Source: Agelas oroides (lineage: Eukaryota > Porifera > Demospongiae > Agelasida > Agelasidae). Taken from it: 64,000 bases of DNA. Below, piece after piece: positions 36,851 to 60,605 of this stretch. A program made the position numbers and the translations under genes. The first letter of the stretch is position 1. Each line of letters opens with the position of its first letter. The DNA lies in contig OX422192.1 in the NCBI GenBank assembly GCA_949130485.1, positions 7,479,085 to 7,543,084 on the forward strand. Reading direction: 5' to 3'. The notes beneath the pieces are model-generated. The model ran no database searches. It saw only the letters and a list, made by a program, of their open reading frames with translations, and was not told the DNA's origin.

Positions 36851-39431
36851 ATAGTGGGACATAGGATAGCACATGACTTTTAATTGCATTCCTCATCCAC
36901 TAAAACAACATTCATCAGCTAACTTGTTGATTTTCACTCAGTGGTCAGTCTACGTTGCAAGGTTCCATTGACCAGCTGTCAAATATGATCATTTGTGCTA
37001 CTTTATGAGCTTGTCCTACCTTTATGTGGTTGTCAGTGCTGTTATGGAGATCAGAATTATGTGATTCCTTGAGAAATTAAATAGCTATGATGTTCAAGTG
37101 TCTGTGATCTCAAGAGGCAAAAAGAAAGAAAATAAATAGCTGGCAGTCACTAGGATTAAACCAAACCATTTGAGCCACCAATGATCTAGCCGTGTATGAC
37201 CACTGGACAACCACTATAGCCCTCGCTATCCTCTATATCTACAACATAGGTTGTTTCAGTCACACACCCAGCAGCCACTCAAGTTGTGGACGCCCAGGTA
37301 CGGTGTGCTGTGTCCATCACTACCATGCAAAGCAAAGACATCTTGAAAGAACATCTGCTACAATCACTATCTAAACTACTGTGTGGGTATATATACAGAT
37401 GAGGTAAGTACTTTCTTACCTATAGGTAAGAAAGTACTTACCTCATCTCGTAGACAAACATGCCAATGCACAGAAATAATCATTATGGGCTGCAGTATAA
37501 TAGTATGGCTAAATGCAAACAATGGCACTGCACAACATTGCACTCCTTTCCAGCTGGTGCTAGGTACTGTCAGGTCTATCTGTGGGTATCACTTTCACTT
37601 GAAGGAACCTTACTCCCACATTGATAGTCTGTTCAAGGGTCACTGAGGCACTGTTGAGACTGTCTCTCCCCATGTGATCAGTGCTCCCAAATGACTCGCT
37701 CCAACGCTGATTGAGAGTGCTTTATGTATATTGCATGGTGACTAAATACTGCTCACTGAATAGTACCTATTGCAAAAATTGTTTCATACTTCTAAAGTTT
37801 TAATGCACAAGTATCCAACATCGGTTTATTGCGTTCACCAGAAATTCAAATAATGCAGCCGGTATACAAGTGATTCATATGAAGTTCGTAATAATGTTAA
37901 TTTATCACATGCTATGTAGTGTTGTGCATGTGCTTGGCAGGCACAATACAGGAACTGTTTAGACGTAATTATGCTGCTTACATGATATGCTGGTATGATT
38001 TGGAGCATAATGAATTATGCTGTAACATTATGTGTATAATAAAGAGATAGCTGCGCTATGTTAGACAATTTAACAGGGGAGCTGTCATCTTACATGACAT
38101 CCTGTGATGGTTGTCACTACAAACGAGAGGTGGAGCAAAAGTGACATCCCTAATAACTGAGCTAAGCCTGCAAATTAATTTTTGCCCTGTCAGTCATCCC
38201 GACCTCTGACACAGCAGGGAAAGTATTTTCACTTTTTAATATATTGAACACAGCACTCAAATTTAACAAAAATTAACGCCTGACAATATTAAAGGGCATA
38301 AAAAGTGATGTTTGCACATAATGGGTAATTTGTGAAAGCATAATGGCTCATATCTTGAGCATAGGGGAATATTACAATGGACCAGAAGAAAAAGCACAGA
38401 CTTGTCAATGCATACTGAGGGTTTAGACATAGGGTAGTCTTTAATGTGTTTGCCAGAAAACGACTGAAACCTTGAGATCATCAGAAAATTTCCTATTCAC
38501 ACGTATGAATACAAATCTCAATCTAGAAATGCATAAATCTTTGTAGCTAGCTATAAACTTGTATGGTAGCTACAGTAGCTATTGACTGAAGCACATGACA
38601 GTGTTAGTTACACTATGAGATTTGTGGAGATTGGCAAGCCCCTTAATTATTGATATCTATCCCCGCTTGTCCTGTTGAAAACCGCCTACAGTGCCAGAAA
38701 TAACACAATGTAAACTGTACAGTTCATGGCAAGTGACCAAGAGTGCTCGTCTTTACAAAGAGCAACAGAGGTGCTTCTTTGGAGAAAGTAGTAAGCTGCT
38801 TGCACTTGAGTACATGCCCTGATTATTGAATTTCTCTTTTCCTTCACCTACCTTCCACAACAAGGTAGGGGGGAAGGAGAAAGAAGGGAGGAGTGAAGGC
38901 ACAAGAGATGAGTGGAGAGAATGGGAAGTAGGGAACCATAATCAGGAGCTAGAGAGGAGAGCAAGAAGCAGGTAGCAAAAGGAACAGATGCCTCTGTGGA
39001 TTTAATAGAAGGAATATAATGATATACTGATGATACCATGCTATAGAAGCATTTAAGTCTTTCAACACAACTGCATGCATGCACTGCATGACCATACAGT
39101 CCTGTCTTACACATGCACAATGCTAGCTTTGTTCTAAGGCTCTTCAAGAAAGAGCTTGGAAATGTGGCTAGGTTAAGGTACGTGTGTTTTGTCATCCACA
39201 ATGGAAGTGCTCAGTAAAATTGTTAGTACACTTGCCCCCAAGGATTCTGTTAATCACAGGTGGCACAATATATCATCAACCAATGGGCAGTGATACAAAA
39301 GTAGTCATGAAGAAGAGCTATAAACACTAGCTTGGTGCCATGCAGGATCTACAAACATATCAACACATGGACACTAACAACATGTGATACAGAATATTGT
39401 CCACCCATGGGCTATGATACAAAACTAGTCA
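36851..39431. other. Intergenic region between kinase genes 1 and 2
   Basis: It contains a decayed tRNA-derived SINE near 37130-37235, the 52-bp palindrome, and a block at 37440-37830 that recurs in modified form at 61440-61975. The last 450 bases match the 3' flank of gene 1 (for example CACTAGCTTGGTGCCATGCA), showing where the duplicated unit begins. Confidence 0.6.
37397..37448. repeat. Perfect 52-bp palindrome without spacer
   Basis: Arm AGATGAGGTAAGTACTTTC plus TTACCTA is followed at once by its exact complement, centred on CCTATAGG. The related block at about 61040-61260 is not a perfect palindrome. Confidence 0.95.
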
Positions 39432-52241
<12,810 letters not shown>

Positions 52242-52305
52242 GGCTCTCTTCTCGCCTTCGTTCACCCAGTGTCACCTCGTACAGTTAAGGAGATTCACAT
52301 TCGTA
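52242..52305 (-). promoter_or_regulatory. Conserved 5' flank of gene 2
   Basis: Homologous to 36781-36850 (TTCACCCAGTGTCA, AGGAGATTCACATT). Lies immediately upstream of the exon 1 ATG. Confidence 0.4.
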
Positions 52306-53030
52306 CGCGCTGATAACGCATGACTTTTACATTCAATTACATTCCTGAGCCAATTAAGTGAAGGCGGTTAAGTGCTTGTGCAAGAGTCTGGCTATGCGAG
52401 GCTAGTGCTTGTCTTACTTTCCACAGTTCCACCACTTCAATTCTACAAGTGATGTGGAGTGTTATGGAGCCTGTGTTGTAGAATTGGCTTGGGAACCTGG
52501 CCAATTTCTAAATTTAACTGCATGCGTACCTAATTTTAGCTAATCAAACTACAACTAGATGCTAAACTAAAAACTAAAACTGAAAACATCCAAGAAGAAA
52601 CACATGTTCCCAGACCTCCATATGTAGCAACAGCTTTCCAATTTCCCTCCGTATGATAGCGATTTCCATACCTTAACCAAATTTCTAAAAACCAAAAAAA
52701 AAAAGTGGAGAGAGTAGGGAACCACAAAAAGGAGAGAGGAGAGCAAGAAGCAGGCGGCAAAAGGTACTCAGACACCTCTGTGAATCTAATGGAAAATGAC
52801 AATGACAATAAGCCATAGTAGCATGCTTGCAGTATTTTTAAGTTCTTCTACAATAAAGTGCTTAGTAAAACTATTGAGTAAACTTGCCCCTGGGGTTACA
52901 GTTAACTTCAAGCTGTACTACAAACTTTCAGCAATCATAAATGTGGTATAAAAAAAAAAGCCAACCCGCGGACACTAACAACCTGTAACACAATATATCA
53001 ACCACCAATGGGCTGATATAAAAGTAATAA

Positions 53031-54508
53031 TTACTGATCACAGTGAATGGAGGAGAGCAGCTGATATAGTTCTTCAAACGTTGCTCGCTGCTTGGTGTTG
53101 TGTACCCAGCATTTCAGCATGATTTCATACGCTTCAAGTGGGCACATGTCTGGTCTTGTCAACAACTTGCGATTCTTGCCTTTGATTGCATCCTCAACGA
53201 CCTGCTTATCTGACATGTCATTGTATGGCTGTTCCTTTGCAAGGGTGAAGATTTCCCATGTAGTAACACCGAATCCCCACACATCAGACTTTTGTGAAAA
53301 TTTACCGTAAAAGCACTCAATTGACATCCAACGAACTGGAAGGATAGCACGCCCATGAATGCGATAGTAGTGAGATTCGTACAGATTCCTACTCATGCCA
53401 AAATCTGATATCTTCACCAGGTAGTTTGGACCTACCAGGCAGTTTCGTGTTGCCAGGTCTCTGTGGACATAGTTGTGTGATGCGAGGTACTTCATAGCAC
53501 TAGCAATCTGTGTGGTTATATGAACCAAGGTGCTGGTTGTGATCTGACCTTGTGGCTCTGAATCAGTTGTGTTCAGTATTTTGAACTTTTGAAGGTACTG
53601 GTTGAGATCTCCTTTCTCCATGTACTCCATCATAATGAAAGGGGTGTCCTTACAGCAGACTCCGAGTATACAAATGACATTTCTATCATCCAATCTTGAC
53701 ATGAAATTGACCTCTTTCTCAAAGGCTTCTTTTGTGGTACTTGGAGCACCATATTTGAGCATCTTTACAGCGACTAGCATTGACTTGTTCATGTCGTCGT
53801 CTGATTCACTCACCTTCAGATCTTTCTGACTTAACCCAACCGTCTCAGCTAGAATAACCTTGCCAAAACGCCCCTTTCCAAGTTCACGAATCTCTCGAAT
53901 GTTACTAGCAAAGACTTTTAATGGCACTTTATCACTCTTTGGTAGGGCTGTGTAAATGGGGCCATAAGGCTGCAAATCCTCAGAGTCACTGGGACTTCCA
54001 GACGCATCTGTGAAGAGTGAAGGCTGGATTGGCTCACTATATACCACATCAAAGTTTCCTCTGTAAGTCTCAACAGTCTGTGAGCTGACAATATCTGGTG
54101 AAGTGTAGATGACATCAGAAATATTTCCTTGGGGCACATTTGTATAAGTGTGGGGATCATGGCATTGATCATTATTCTGGTACATTGGGTTAGACTCCAT
54201 TTCTCCAAACATGGGATTTGAGATATTATCAAGTCGGGGGGACATTCTGGAAGAACTTGAAGGGAGGGTATACTTTCTATCAGGAACTTCACCAGTGAAA
54301 GTGCTGTTTCGGTCCAAATACTCTACAAGTTCTTCTGACTTACTAGGCACACTGGGTGGTGCCTCTTTCTGCGCTGTTGCATACAGTGGCTGGTCAGCAC
54401 ATGAACTGGCCTCCTTCTCAGTGGTACTCAATTTCAAGTCAGCATTTTGTTTTCTGATATTCTGAAGGTTCCTTATCTGGATTTCGGATTGAAAGAATTT
54501 CTCCCAGG
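53031..54508 (-). CDS. Gene 3 last exon: juxtamembrane tyrosines and kinase
   Basis: Open throughout. Tyrosine motifs YTLP, MYQNND, IYTSPD, VVYSEP and GPIYTA are kept. TYRGNFDVVYSEP groups it with gene 4. The kinase has GKGRFG, VAVKMLK, HRDLATRN, DFGMSRNLYESHYYRIHGRA and PVRWMSIECFYGKF, with all catalytic residues intact. The 5' boundary beyond about 54485 is uncertain. Confidence 0.85.
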
Positions 54509-57500
54509 CTAGTCTGTTTACACATAATTTGTGTCAATGAAAAGCAGTGTGGGTACAAGGTTATGTTTAGTACGTGTTCCCTAAGAGGAGTTTTACACAT
54601 ATTGGTGATACTACTAGGGAAATGTAAAACATTGTGTGTGTGTGTGTGTGTGTGTGGGGGGGGGCAAGCCTGTGGGGGGTGAGTCTGAGTGAGCTGATCA
54701 CAAATTTTCAACAGCTTAATGCAACTCTACCTACCTACATAAATGTCAACTAAAGAGTTGGAGAGTTGCTGTTGTGCACAAAGTACAAGCAAAGAATTGC
54801 AAGGTTTTTTGGTTGACTGATGTTCGTACCTTTGTGGTCAGAGCACTGTATGGTAGCTTGATTCCCAGTGACTGTCAGAGTGTTCACTTTCTTCTAATTT
54901 GCCACATTACATCAAACATGTCTTCACCCCTTATTGGTATTATGACAAGCACAGGATAAAAGCATACAACTCTCACCTGGTACAACCACTGTCTCTGAAG
55001 ACTCTCCCCTGTCATTCTTCACTGTGCAGTTGTATGCTCCTACAATTTCCCTCAGATCCAATGAAGGGTCAATGGTGAGCACTGTCTGGTAGGTACCATT
55101 AACAGCATCAACTAAGTTCTTGGTTTGCTGGTGAGTAGCATTGAGAGTTACCATCATCCCATCCCTTCTCCAGGTGACAGTGGCAGGGGGTCCACCAGTG
55201 GAGATGCAGGTAGGGGTCCTGGACAGCTCGTTGTAAGTAAGGTTAGCTACATTGGGTGAACCTGCATGGATAAAGAAGTAAAAATGCAATCAGAAATAGG
55301 TAAGACTGTGGGTTTTGTCAATTAAAACACGTATCAACTTAAAATAAAAGTTCACTGCCAATGTTTTGACTATGGTACTGTAGCCTTCTTCAGGTCACAC
55401 AACTATATAATTAGTAGTGAATTATTTACTCTATACTACAGATGAAATGTACAAGATTGTCTGCTCCGTGCAGCAAGGACTACTACAGAAGTCTGCTATA
55501 GCATCATTCAGAAACAAGCCACGGTGACAAACATGCACATTCATGCATGACCCAGTTCGACAGTTTGTGAAAATAAAAACCCTTCCACATCCACCTGCAT
55601 GAGACCCAACCGTCAAAAGACTAACAGAAGTACTGGCATCCAAGATAAAACAAAAAACTAAAGTTCTCAGTAAACTGATGACCAGAAGAATGGTATCAAG
55701 TGCCATTGGCAAAATTCAAACACTAATTGTAAACCAACAATGTCCCTATATGATTAGCTTTGCCAACATAACAACTTGAATACCTTATAACAGTTGAGTA
55801 TATGTTATGTGCTGACATTGTAGGAGATATATATATTTGCCTCACCATATCTCTATATCATGCTTGAATCTCACCTTCTGCAAGGTAATTACTAGCTACC
55901 AGAACAAGATTAACCACTCACCAGTGCTTGCTGAGTACACTCCAATGTATGTGGTCTGGATAACATTCATTGCATCAGGTATCTCACAGCGATATAGATT
56001 CCATCCACTCCACTGCTTCTGCGGTGCATATGTACCACAAGACTAAACTACCGTGAGTCCCTAGTCGTCCCTGGTTCTACTCGTGAACAAGACTAAACTA
56101 CCGTGAGTCCCTAATCGTCCCTGGTTCTACTCGTGAACAAGACTAAACTACTGTGAGTCCCTAGTCGTCTCTGGTTCTACTCGTGAACACGACTGAACTA
56201 CTGTGAGTCCCTAGTCGTCTCTGGTTCTACTCGTGAACAAGACTAAACTACCGTGAGTCCCTAGTCGTCTCTGGTTCTACTCGTGAACAAGACTAAACTA
56301 CCGTGAGTCCCTAGTCGTCCCTGGTTCTACTCGTGAACAAGACTATACTACTGTGAGTCCCTAGTTCTATTTGTAAACAAGATAACCATGAGTTCTGACT
56401 CGTTTTCGCCCATGCATCTTTTTGTGCAATTCCCATTCCCATCCCGTTTTCTGGGTTTTTTTTCTTTTCTAGTTGCCTCTCTCCCACTTGACACCACAAC
56501 TTCAGGCTAACAAGAACACAACACTACAGAAACTGTTCACTGTTCTGTAGTGTAGTAACTGCTATCATGACTAAAGTAAAATCAACTTGCCTAAAAGCCA
56601 CTGTCCTTTGTACAAACAAAAATAGTGTGTGTTATCAGTTTACATTGCTACAAGTGTTGCCTATCACAGTTGACTCTTCTGCAACATAAACCTGTGGTGT
56701 GATTACTGAACATGAGTGTACACACACCACTCACCAGTGTTTGCTGAGTACACTCCAATGTATATGGTCTGGATAAAGCCAAAAGTATCAGGTATCTCAC
56801 AGCGGTAGATCCCTTCCACTCCACCTCTTCTGCAGTTCATACGTACCACCATCTGATCTCTGCTTCTGTAGATGTCACTGGATGGATAAACAGTCCCACT
56901 GGGAACTCTAGTTCCATTGGGGAAGTACCAGTTCCCTAAGACACGCCCCATTTCACCAGTATAAGGAGGTCGGCAACAAGCAGTTTGATTAGTTATGCAG
57001 AGCAGGGCATCATCACCTTCACCAATATCCTCCAGGGTCACGATACTGTTGTTCTGGTATGTTGTACCATTGAGTGAGAACCAGACACCTGGGAAGGAAG
57101 AGATACCAATGTCATAATGTTTATGTAATCTCCATATCTACAATTTGAGAGCAGACAAAGGGGGAGCAGTGGTTTCCTATTGAATGTACTAGGCACAGTT
57201 TATTGTGGGGGCATAACTTTGTTCCTGTTCATCACATATCCTATAGCTACAGTAGTTAGGGGACCAATTGTAAGTATGCTAAAATCCAAGAACCAAGTGA
57301 CTTTGTTTTCGAACTATAGTTACAACAGTTTCTATGATCTTCATTGCTCCAAAAACATGCATAGCAGACATGCAAAAGGCTATATATATATATGTGCCAA
57401 AATGTGTTTTATATCAGGGACTACACATGAAAAATACCTTCAACAGATATCCATGAGAATGGAAGCTATTTTAATACCTTACCAATGGTATATACACTAG

Positions 57501-59976
57501 TATTTACTAAATTTCATTGTGAAAAGTCACTTCAAACAACCAATTATTCTTCCATAGGAAAAATGTATTGCAACACAAATAACATCTCTGTACAGCTACA
57601 AACTTAAGTAATCCAGGTGATTTCACACCTCAAGTGAAATCCATCAGTACCATTAGTTTCATAGTGAAGCTTCAAAAAAGCACTTGAACACAATTTGGCC
57701 CACTTAACACTTCCAAGTCCAAGACGAATTAAATGGGCAAAGAGTAACTCTTCGCACAAACTATTATAGTCTGGCATTTATGTATATAAGATAGGTAACA
57801 CCTTTGTGCTCATGCCCCCCCCCCCCCCCCCCCCACCTTGCCTCCCTCCCTTTGTGCTCATGCCCCCCCCCACAGGCAACTAGTGCTTAAACTCCTCTTG
57901 ACAATTTGTCTAAATTTAGTATCCCTGTGATTTGTGGACATATTTATCAAGAAACCTTAGCTATTAGTTATTTAAATATCAAGATAAACAAATATAGCTG
58001 TTATGTTCACAAAACGATAAGTGCTGAATATGCACTCTCATGCAGCGTCAAATTGAAAAAACTACTACTGCCTGGCAACTCAAAGGATGGGGCTCTTAAT
58101 ACATTACTTCTCAGCCCTGTACAAGAACTTATACATGAATATATGAAAGACAAAAGAAAGACCACAGAGCAAATACCATACATATATTGTTGGTTTACTT
58201 TGCTACAAGTGTTGGAATACCTTATCACAATAGACTATTGCTATAATTACCGTATGGCGAGAAATTTATGCGGGACAAAATTTTCGCGGATTGGCCGCTG
58301 GCAAAGATTTTGCGAAAAAATTTTCGCGGTTCGACGATCACAAAGCACAAAGCACGACGATCACAAAATTTCGCGGTTAAAATTTTCGCGGTCTGAGGCA
58401 AATCCGCGAAAACCGCGAAAATCTTGTCCCGCAAAAATTTCTCGCCATACGGTATACACAATAGACTGTATGTACTGACACTGCTACCCCTTATGGTATA
58501 TACTCTATCAATCTTGAACCTTCACCAATCTGCAACATAAGCACTGCTGTACGACCAGAACAAGACCGACCACTCTTACCAGTTGCTGAGTACACTCCAA
58601 TGTATATGGTCTGGGTAACATTCATTGCATCAGGTATCTATCTCACAGCGGTAGATCCCTTCCTCTCCACCTCTTCTGTGGTTCATACGTATCACCATCT
58701 GACCTCTGGTTCTGTAGATACCCCACTCCTCACCTGACGTATAGTTAACCTTTTCACTGGGAACTCTAGTTCCATTGCCTAAGCATAGTGACATTGGTAT
58801 CTCTTCCTTCCCAGGAGAAGGTGATGTCTGGTTCTCACTCAATGGTACAACATACCAGAACAGCAGTATCGTGATTCTGGAGGACATTGGTGAAGATGAT
58901 GATGCCCTACTCTGTATAACTAACCAAACTGCTTGTTGCCGACCTAATGTTACTAATACTGGAGAAGTGATACCTGGCTCGGGGAACTGGTATTTCCCTA
59001 CCCTGGAAACTTGCTCCATATCTAAAACTGAAAGCAAACAGAGGGATGAGCCATTGGAAGGGAACCTTTTGGCTACTGTGTCTTGCAAGCATTATATTAA
59101 CTATGCATGTTTAGTATACCAAAGTACATTTACCTTGCAAATAAGACATTTTTAACATTTGTGGGCACAAACACTTTGCATGGCTTTTCTCCAGAAAGAG
59201 AAATTTTTCCAATTGGTTCCTGAATGAGGTTTTGATAGCACATGTAAAGTGCCTGCTGGTTCACTAGTTGCAACAGAAAGTGCTTTGGTATTTTGTAAAA
59301 CTGGAGGACATCCATTACCTTGTGACTGGCCACACGTTAGAAGGTCAAAGGTCATGAGTAGAGCCGCCACAAGGTACAATATCTGTATCAGGATAAAGAG
59401 AAACGACTCACAATGATAACTTCCTCCCTGGCTTACCCTAAGAAACCGACCATCCTTCAATACAAGTCCTTCATGGAACGATTATGAGCATTCCAGAAAC
59501 TGCTGAAGGACGCGTTTCAGACATTCATTGACACTCTGCAATACCTGTGAAACGCCAGTGTTAACCTTCCCTTCAGTAAGTGCAGTCCAGAAACTGCTGA
59601 GCAATGGAGTTCAAGTGACCTCAAGTTGAACACTTTTTCATGACGATGGGTACATGCTATCACTAGTTCTAACTTTACAAGCCCATCAATTGCGTTGAAT
59701 ATTAAATGAGAAGGTTCACGTGGCTTTTTACTGCCCAGCTCCAATTTCAGAATATAGAGAGCTAGTAAGGTATAGTTCGTATAGTTGCCTCATGAAGCAA
59801 GACTTTCAATCGCGTGTGCGAGTCCGGCTTTGCGAGAAGAGCTACATGCAACATGTAGTCTAAGTGCACAATTAGCTACAAGCGCAATTTACGTACGCGC
59901 GCCACTAGATGGTGACGCTATCGCGTGTAGCTATTATGGCCAAATGACTCACTCTGAGCCTTGCAGCAGCATCCAT
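53031..59976 (-). CDS. Kinase gene 3: signal peptide, Ig domains and kinase, no transmembrane segment seen
   Basis: Exons that join in frame: 59953-59976 (MDAAARLR), 59319-59382 (ILYLVAALLMTFDLLTCGQS), 56735-57088 (N-terminal-type Ig), 54977-55261 (classic Ig, VTWRRDG...GAYNCTV) and 53031 to about 54508 (kinase). The sum is 2205 nt, 734 residues plus stop. The last acceptor (54509) is weak and provisional. Homology to genes 1 and 2 starts at IRNLQNIRKQ, just after where their membrane helix and KRRKQK lie. Upstream of that the sequence resembles intron sequence of gene 2. Neither stalk nor helix occurs in 54510-54976. Two further Ig exons are wrecked (55922-56035, 58565-59003). The gene is either a recent casualty or an unusual secreted or intracellular kinase. 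Confidence 0.65.
54635..54664. repeat. (GT)n plus G tract
   Basis: GTGTGT run followed by nine or more G, in the intron next to the lost membrane segment of gene 3. Confidence 0.9.
55922..56035 (-). pseudogene. Ig exon remnant cut by a minisatellite
   Basis: The 3' half of an N-terminal-type Ig exon, with a normal donor (CTG then GTGAGTGG), matches its paralogs (TIYIGVYSAST region). It ends abruptly where the 50-bp repeats start; its 5' half and acceptor are gone. Confidence 0.8.
56041..56385. repeat. 50-bp minisatellite, about seven units
   Basis: Unit GACTAAACTACCGTGAGTCC followed by CTAGTCGTCC, CTGGTTCTAC and TCGTGAACAA. Copies start at 56041, 56091, 56141, 56191, 56241, 56291 and 56341 (partial). 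Confidence 0.97.
57815..57871. repeat. C tracts
   Basis: C runs at 57815-57834 and 57864-57871, separated by a repeated TTTGTGCTCATGCC context, in a gene 3 intron. Confidence 0.9.
58248..58454. mobile_element. 207-bp MITE with perfect 20-bp ends
   Basis: TACCGTATGGCGAG...CTCGCCATACGGTA, with the ends identical for 20 bases in inverted orientation and further internal symmetry (TTTTCGCGG blocks). It lies in the large intron of gene 3. No coding capacity. Confidence 0.9.
58565..59003. pseudogene. Ig exon of gene 3 scrambled by an internal inversion
   Basis: Minus-strand 58565-58779 encodes the second half of an Ig exon (GTRVPSEKVNYTSGEEW... to YRCEI). Plus-strand 58781-58999 encodes the first half (GDVWFSLNGTTYQNSSIVIL, ALLCITNQTACC, GNWYFP), including its acceptor TTCCTTCCCAG. 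Normal order resumes beyond about 59005. A roughly 220-bp segment has flipped in place, so the exon cannot be spliced as a unit on either strand. Confidence 0.88.
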
Positions 59977-60040
59977 GGGTCTCTTCCTGCCTCATTCACC
60001 AGGTGTCATCTCATCTAAGGTGGAGGTTCACATTCCCATG
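59977..60040 (-). promoter_or_regulatory. Conserved 5' flank of gene 3
   Basis: Homologous to the blocks upstream of genes 1 and 2 (TTCACCAGGTGTCATCTC, GGAGGTTCACATTCC). It is interrupted at about 60046 by a LINE fragment. Confidence 0.4.
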
Positions 60041-60045
60041 CGATG

Positions 60046-60395
60046 ATAGAATTATTTTTATGCCACTCGTAAAAACTGTAGCTCACAAATCTTCCTTTTT
60101 CATTGATGTAATTTACCTATGGAATATACTTCCACTTACTGTTGTTAGTAGTCAGTCACCCTCATCTTTTAAATCTGCTCTGCAGAACTATGTGTACACT
60201 CACCCCCTTTCCCTGTAATCTTTTGTTATCTCACCCTAGCAACTTTTGCTGTCTTTTGATTTGTTTGCTGTTACTCTACCTATCTTTTTTGTTTTGGGGA
60301 AGGTCACCTTTACTAGCCATTGAGCTATCTCACCAACCCTTATGCATCCTTTGCATTAAAATTTTCATAAATAAAAAAAAATAAAAAAATAAAAA
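60046..60395 (+). mobile_element. 5'-truncated LINE tail
   Basis: The plus strand encodes the end of a LINE ORF2 (KSSFFIDVIYLWNILPLTVV, SSFKSALQNYV, stop at 60218). A 3' UTR follows, ending in AATAAA-rich A runs near 60395. The flanking sequence continues as in gene 2 (CCAATTAAG), so the insertion edges are clear. Confidence 0.75.
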
Positions 60396-60504
60396 TAGCA
60401 TGTAATTACATATACCTGATCCAATTAAGCACACCGCTTCCTTGTTGATTTTACTCGGTGTTCACCACAGGAGGGTAGACAAAAAGAAACAAAGTGAATA
60501 GCTG

Positions 60505-60605
60505 GCAGTCACCAGGAATCAAACCCAGGACTCCTGACTTGAGCTTCCATGCAGTGCTGAGTTTCGTACAATCACTGGACAAACCACCAGCCCTTATAAT
60601 CCTCC
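60505..60605 (-). mobile_element. tRNA-derived SINE, diverged
   Basis: Contains TCCTGGGTTTGATTCCTGG (B box) on the minus strand and the same tail (CCACCAGCCCTTATAATCCT) as the gene 2 copies. Confidence 0.55.
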
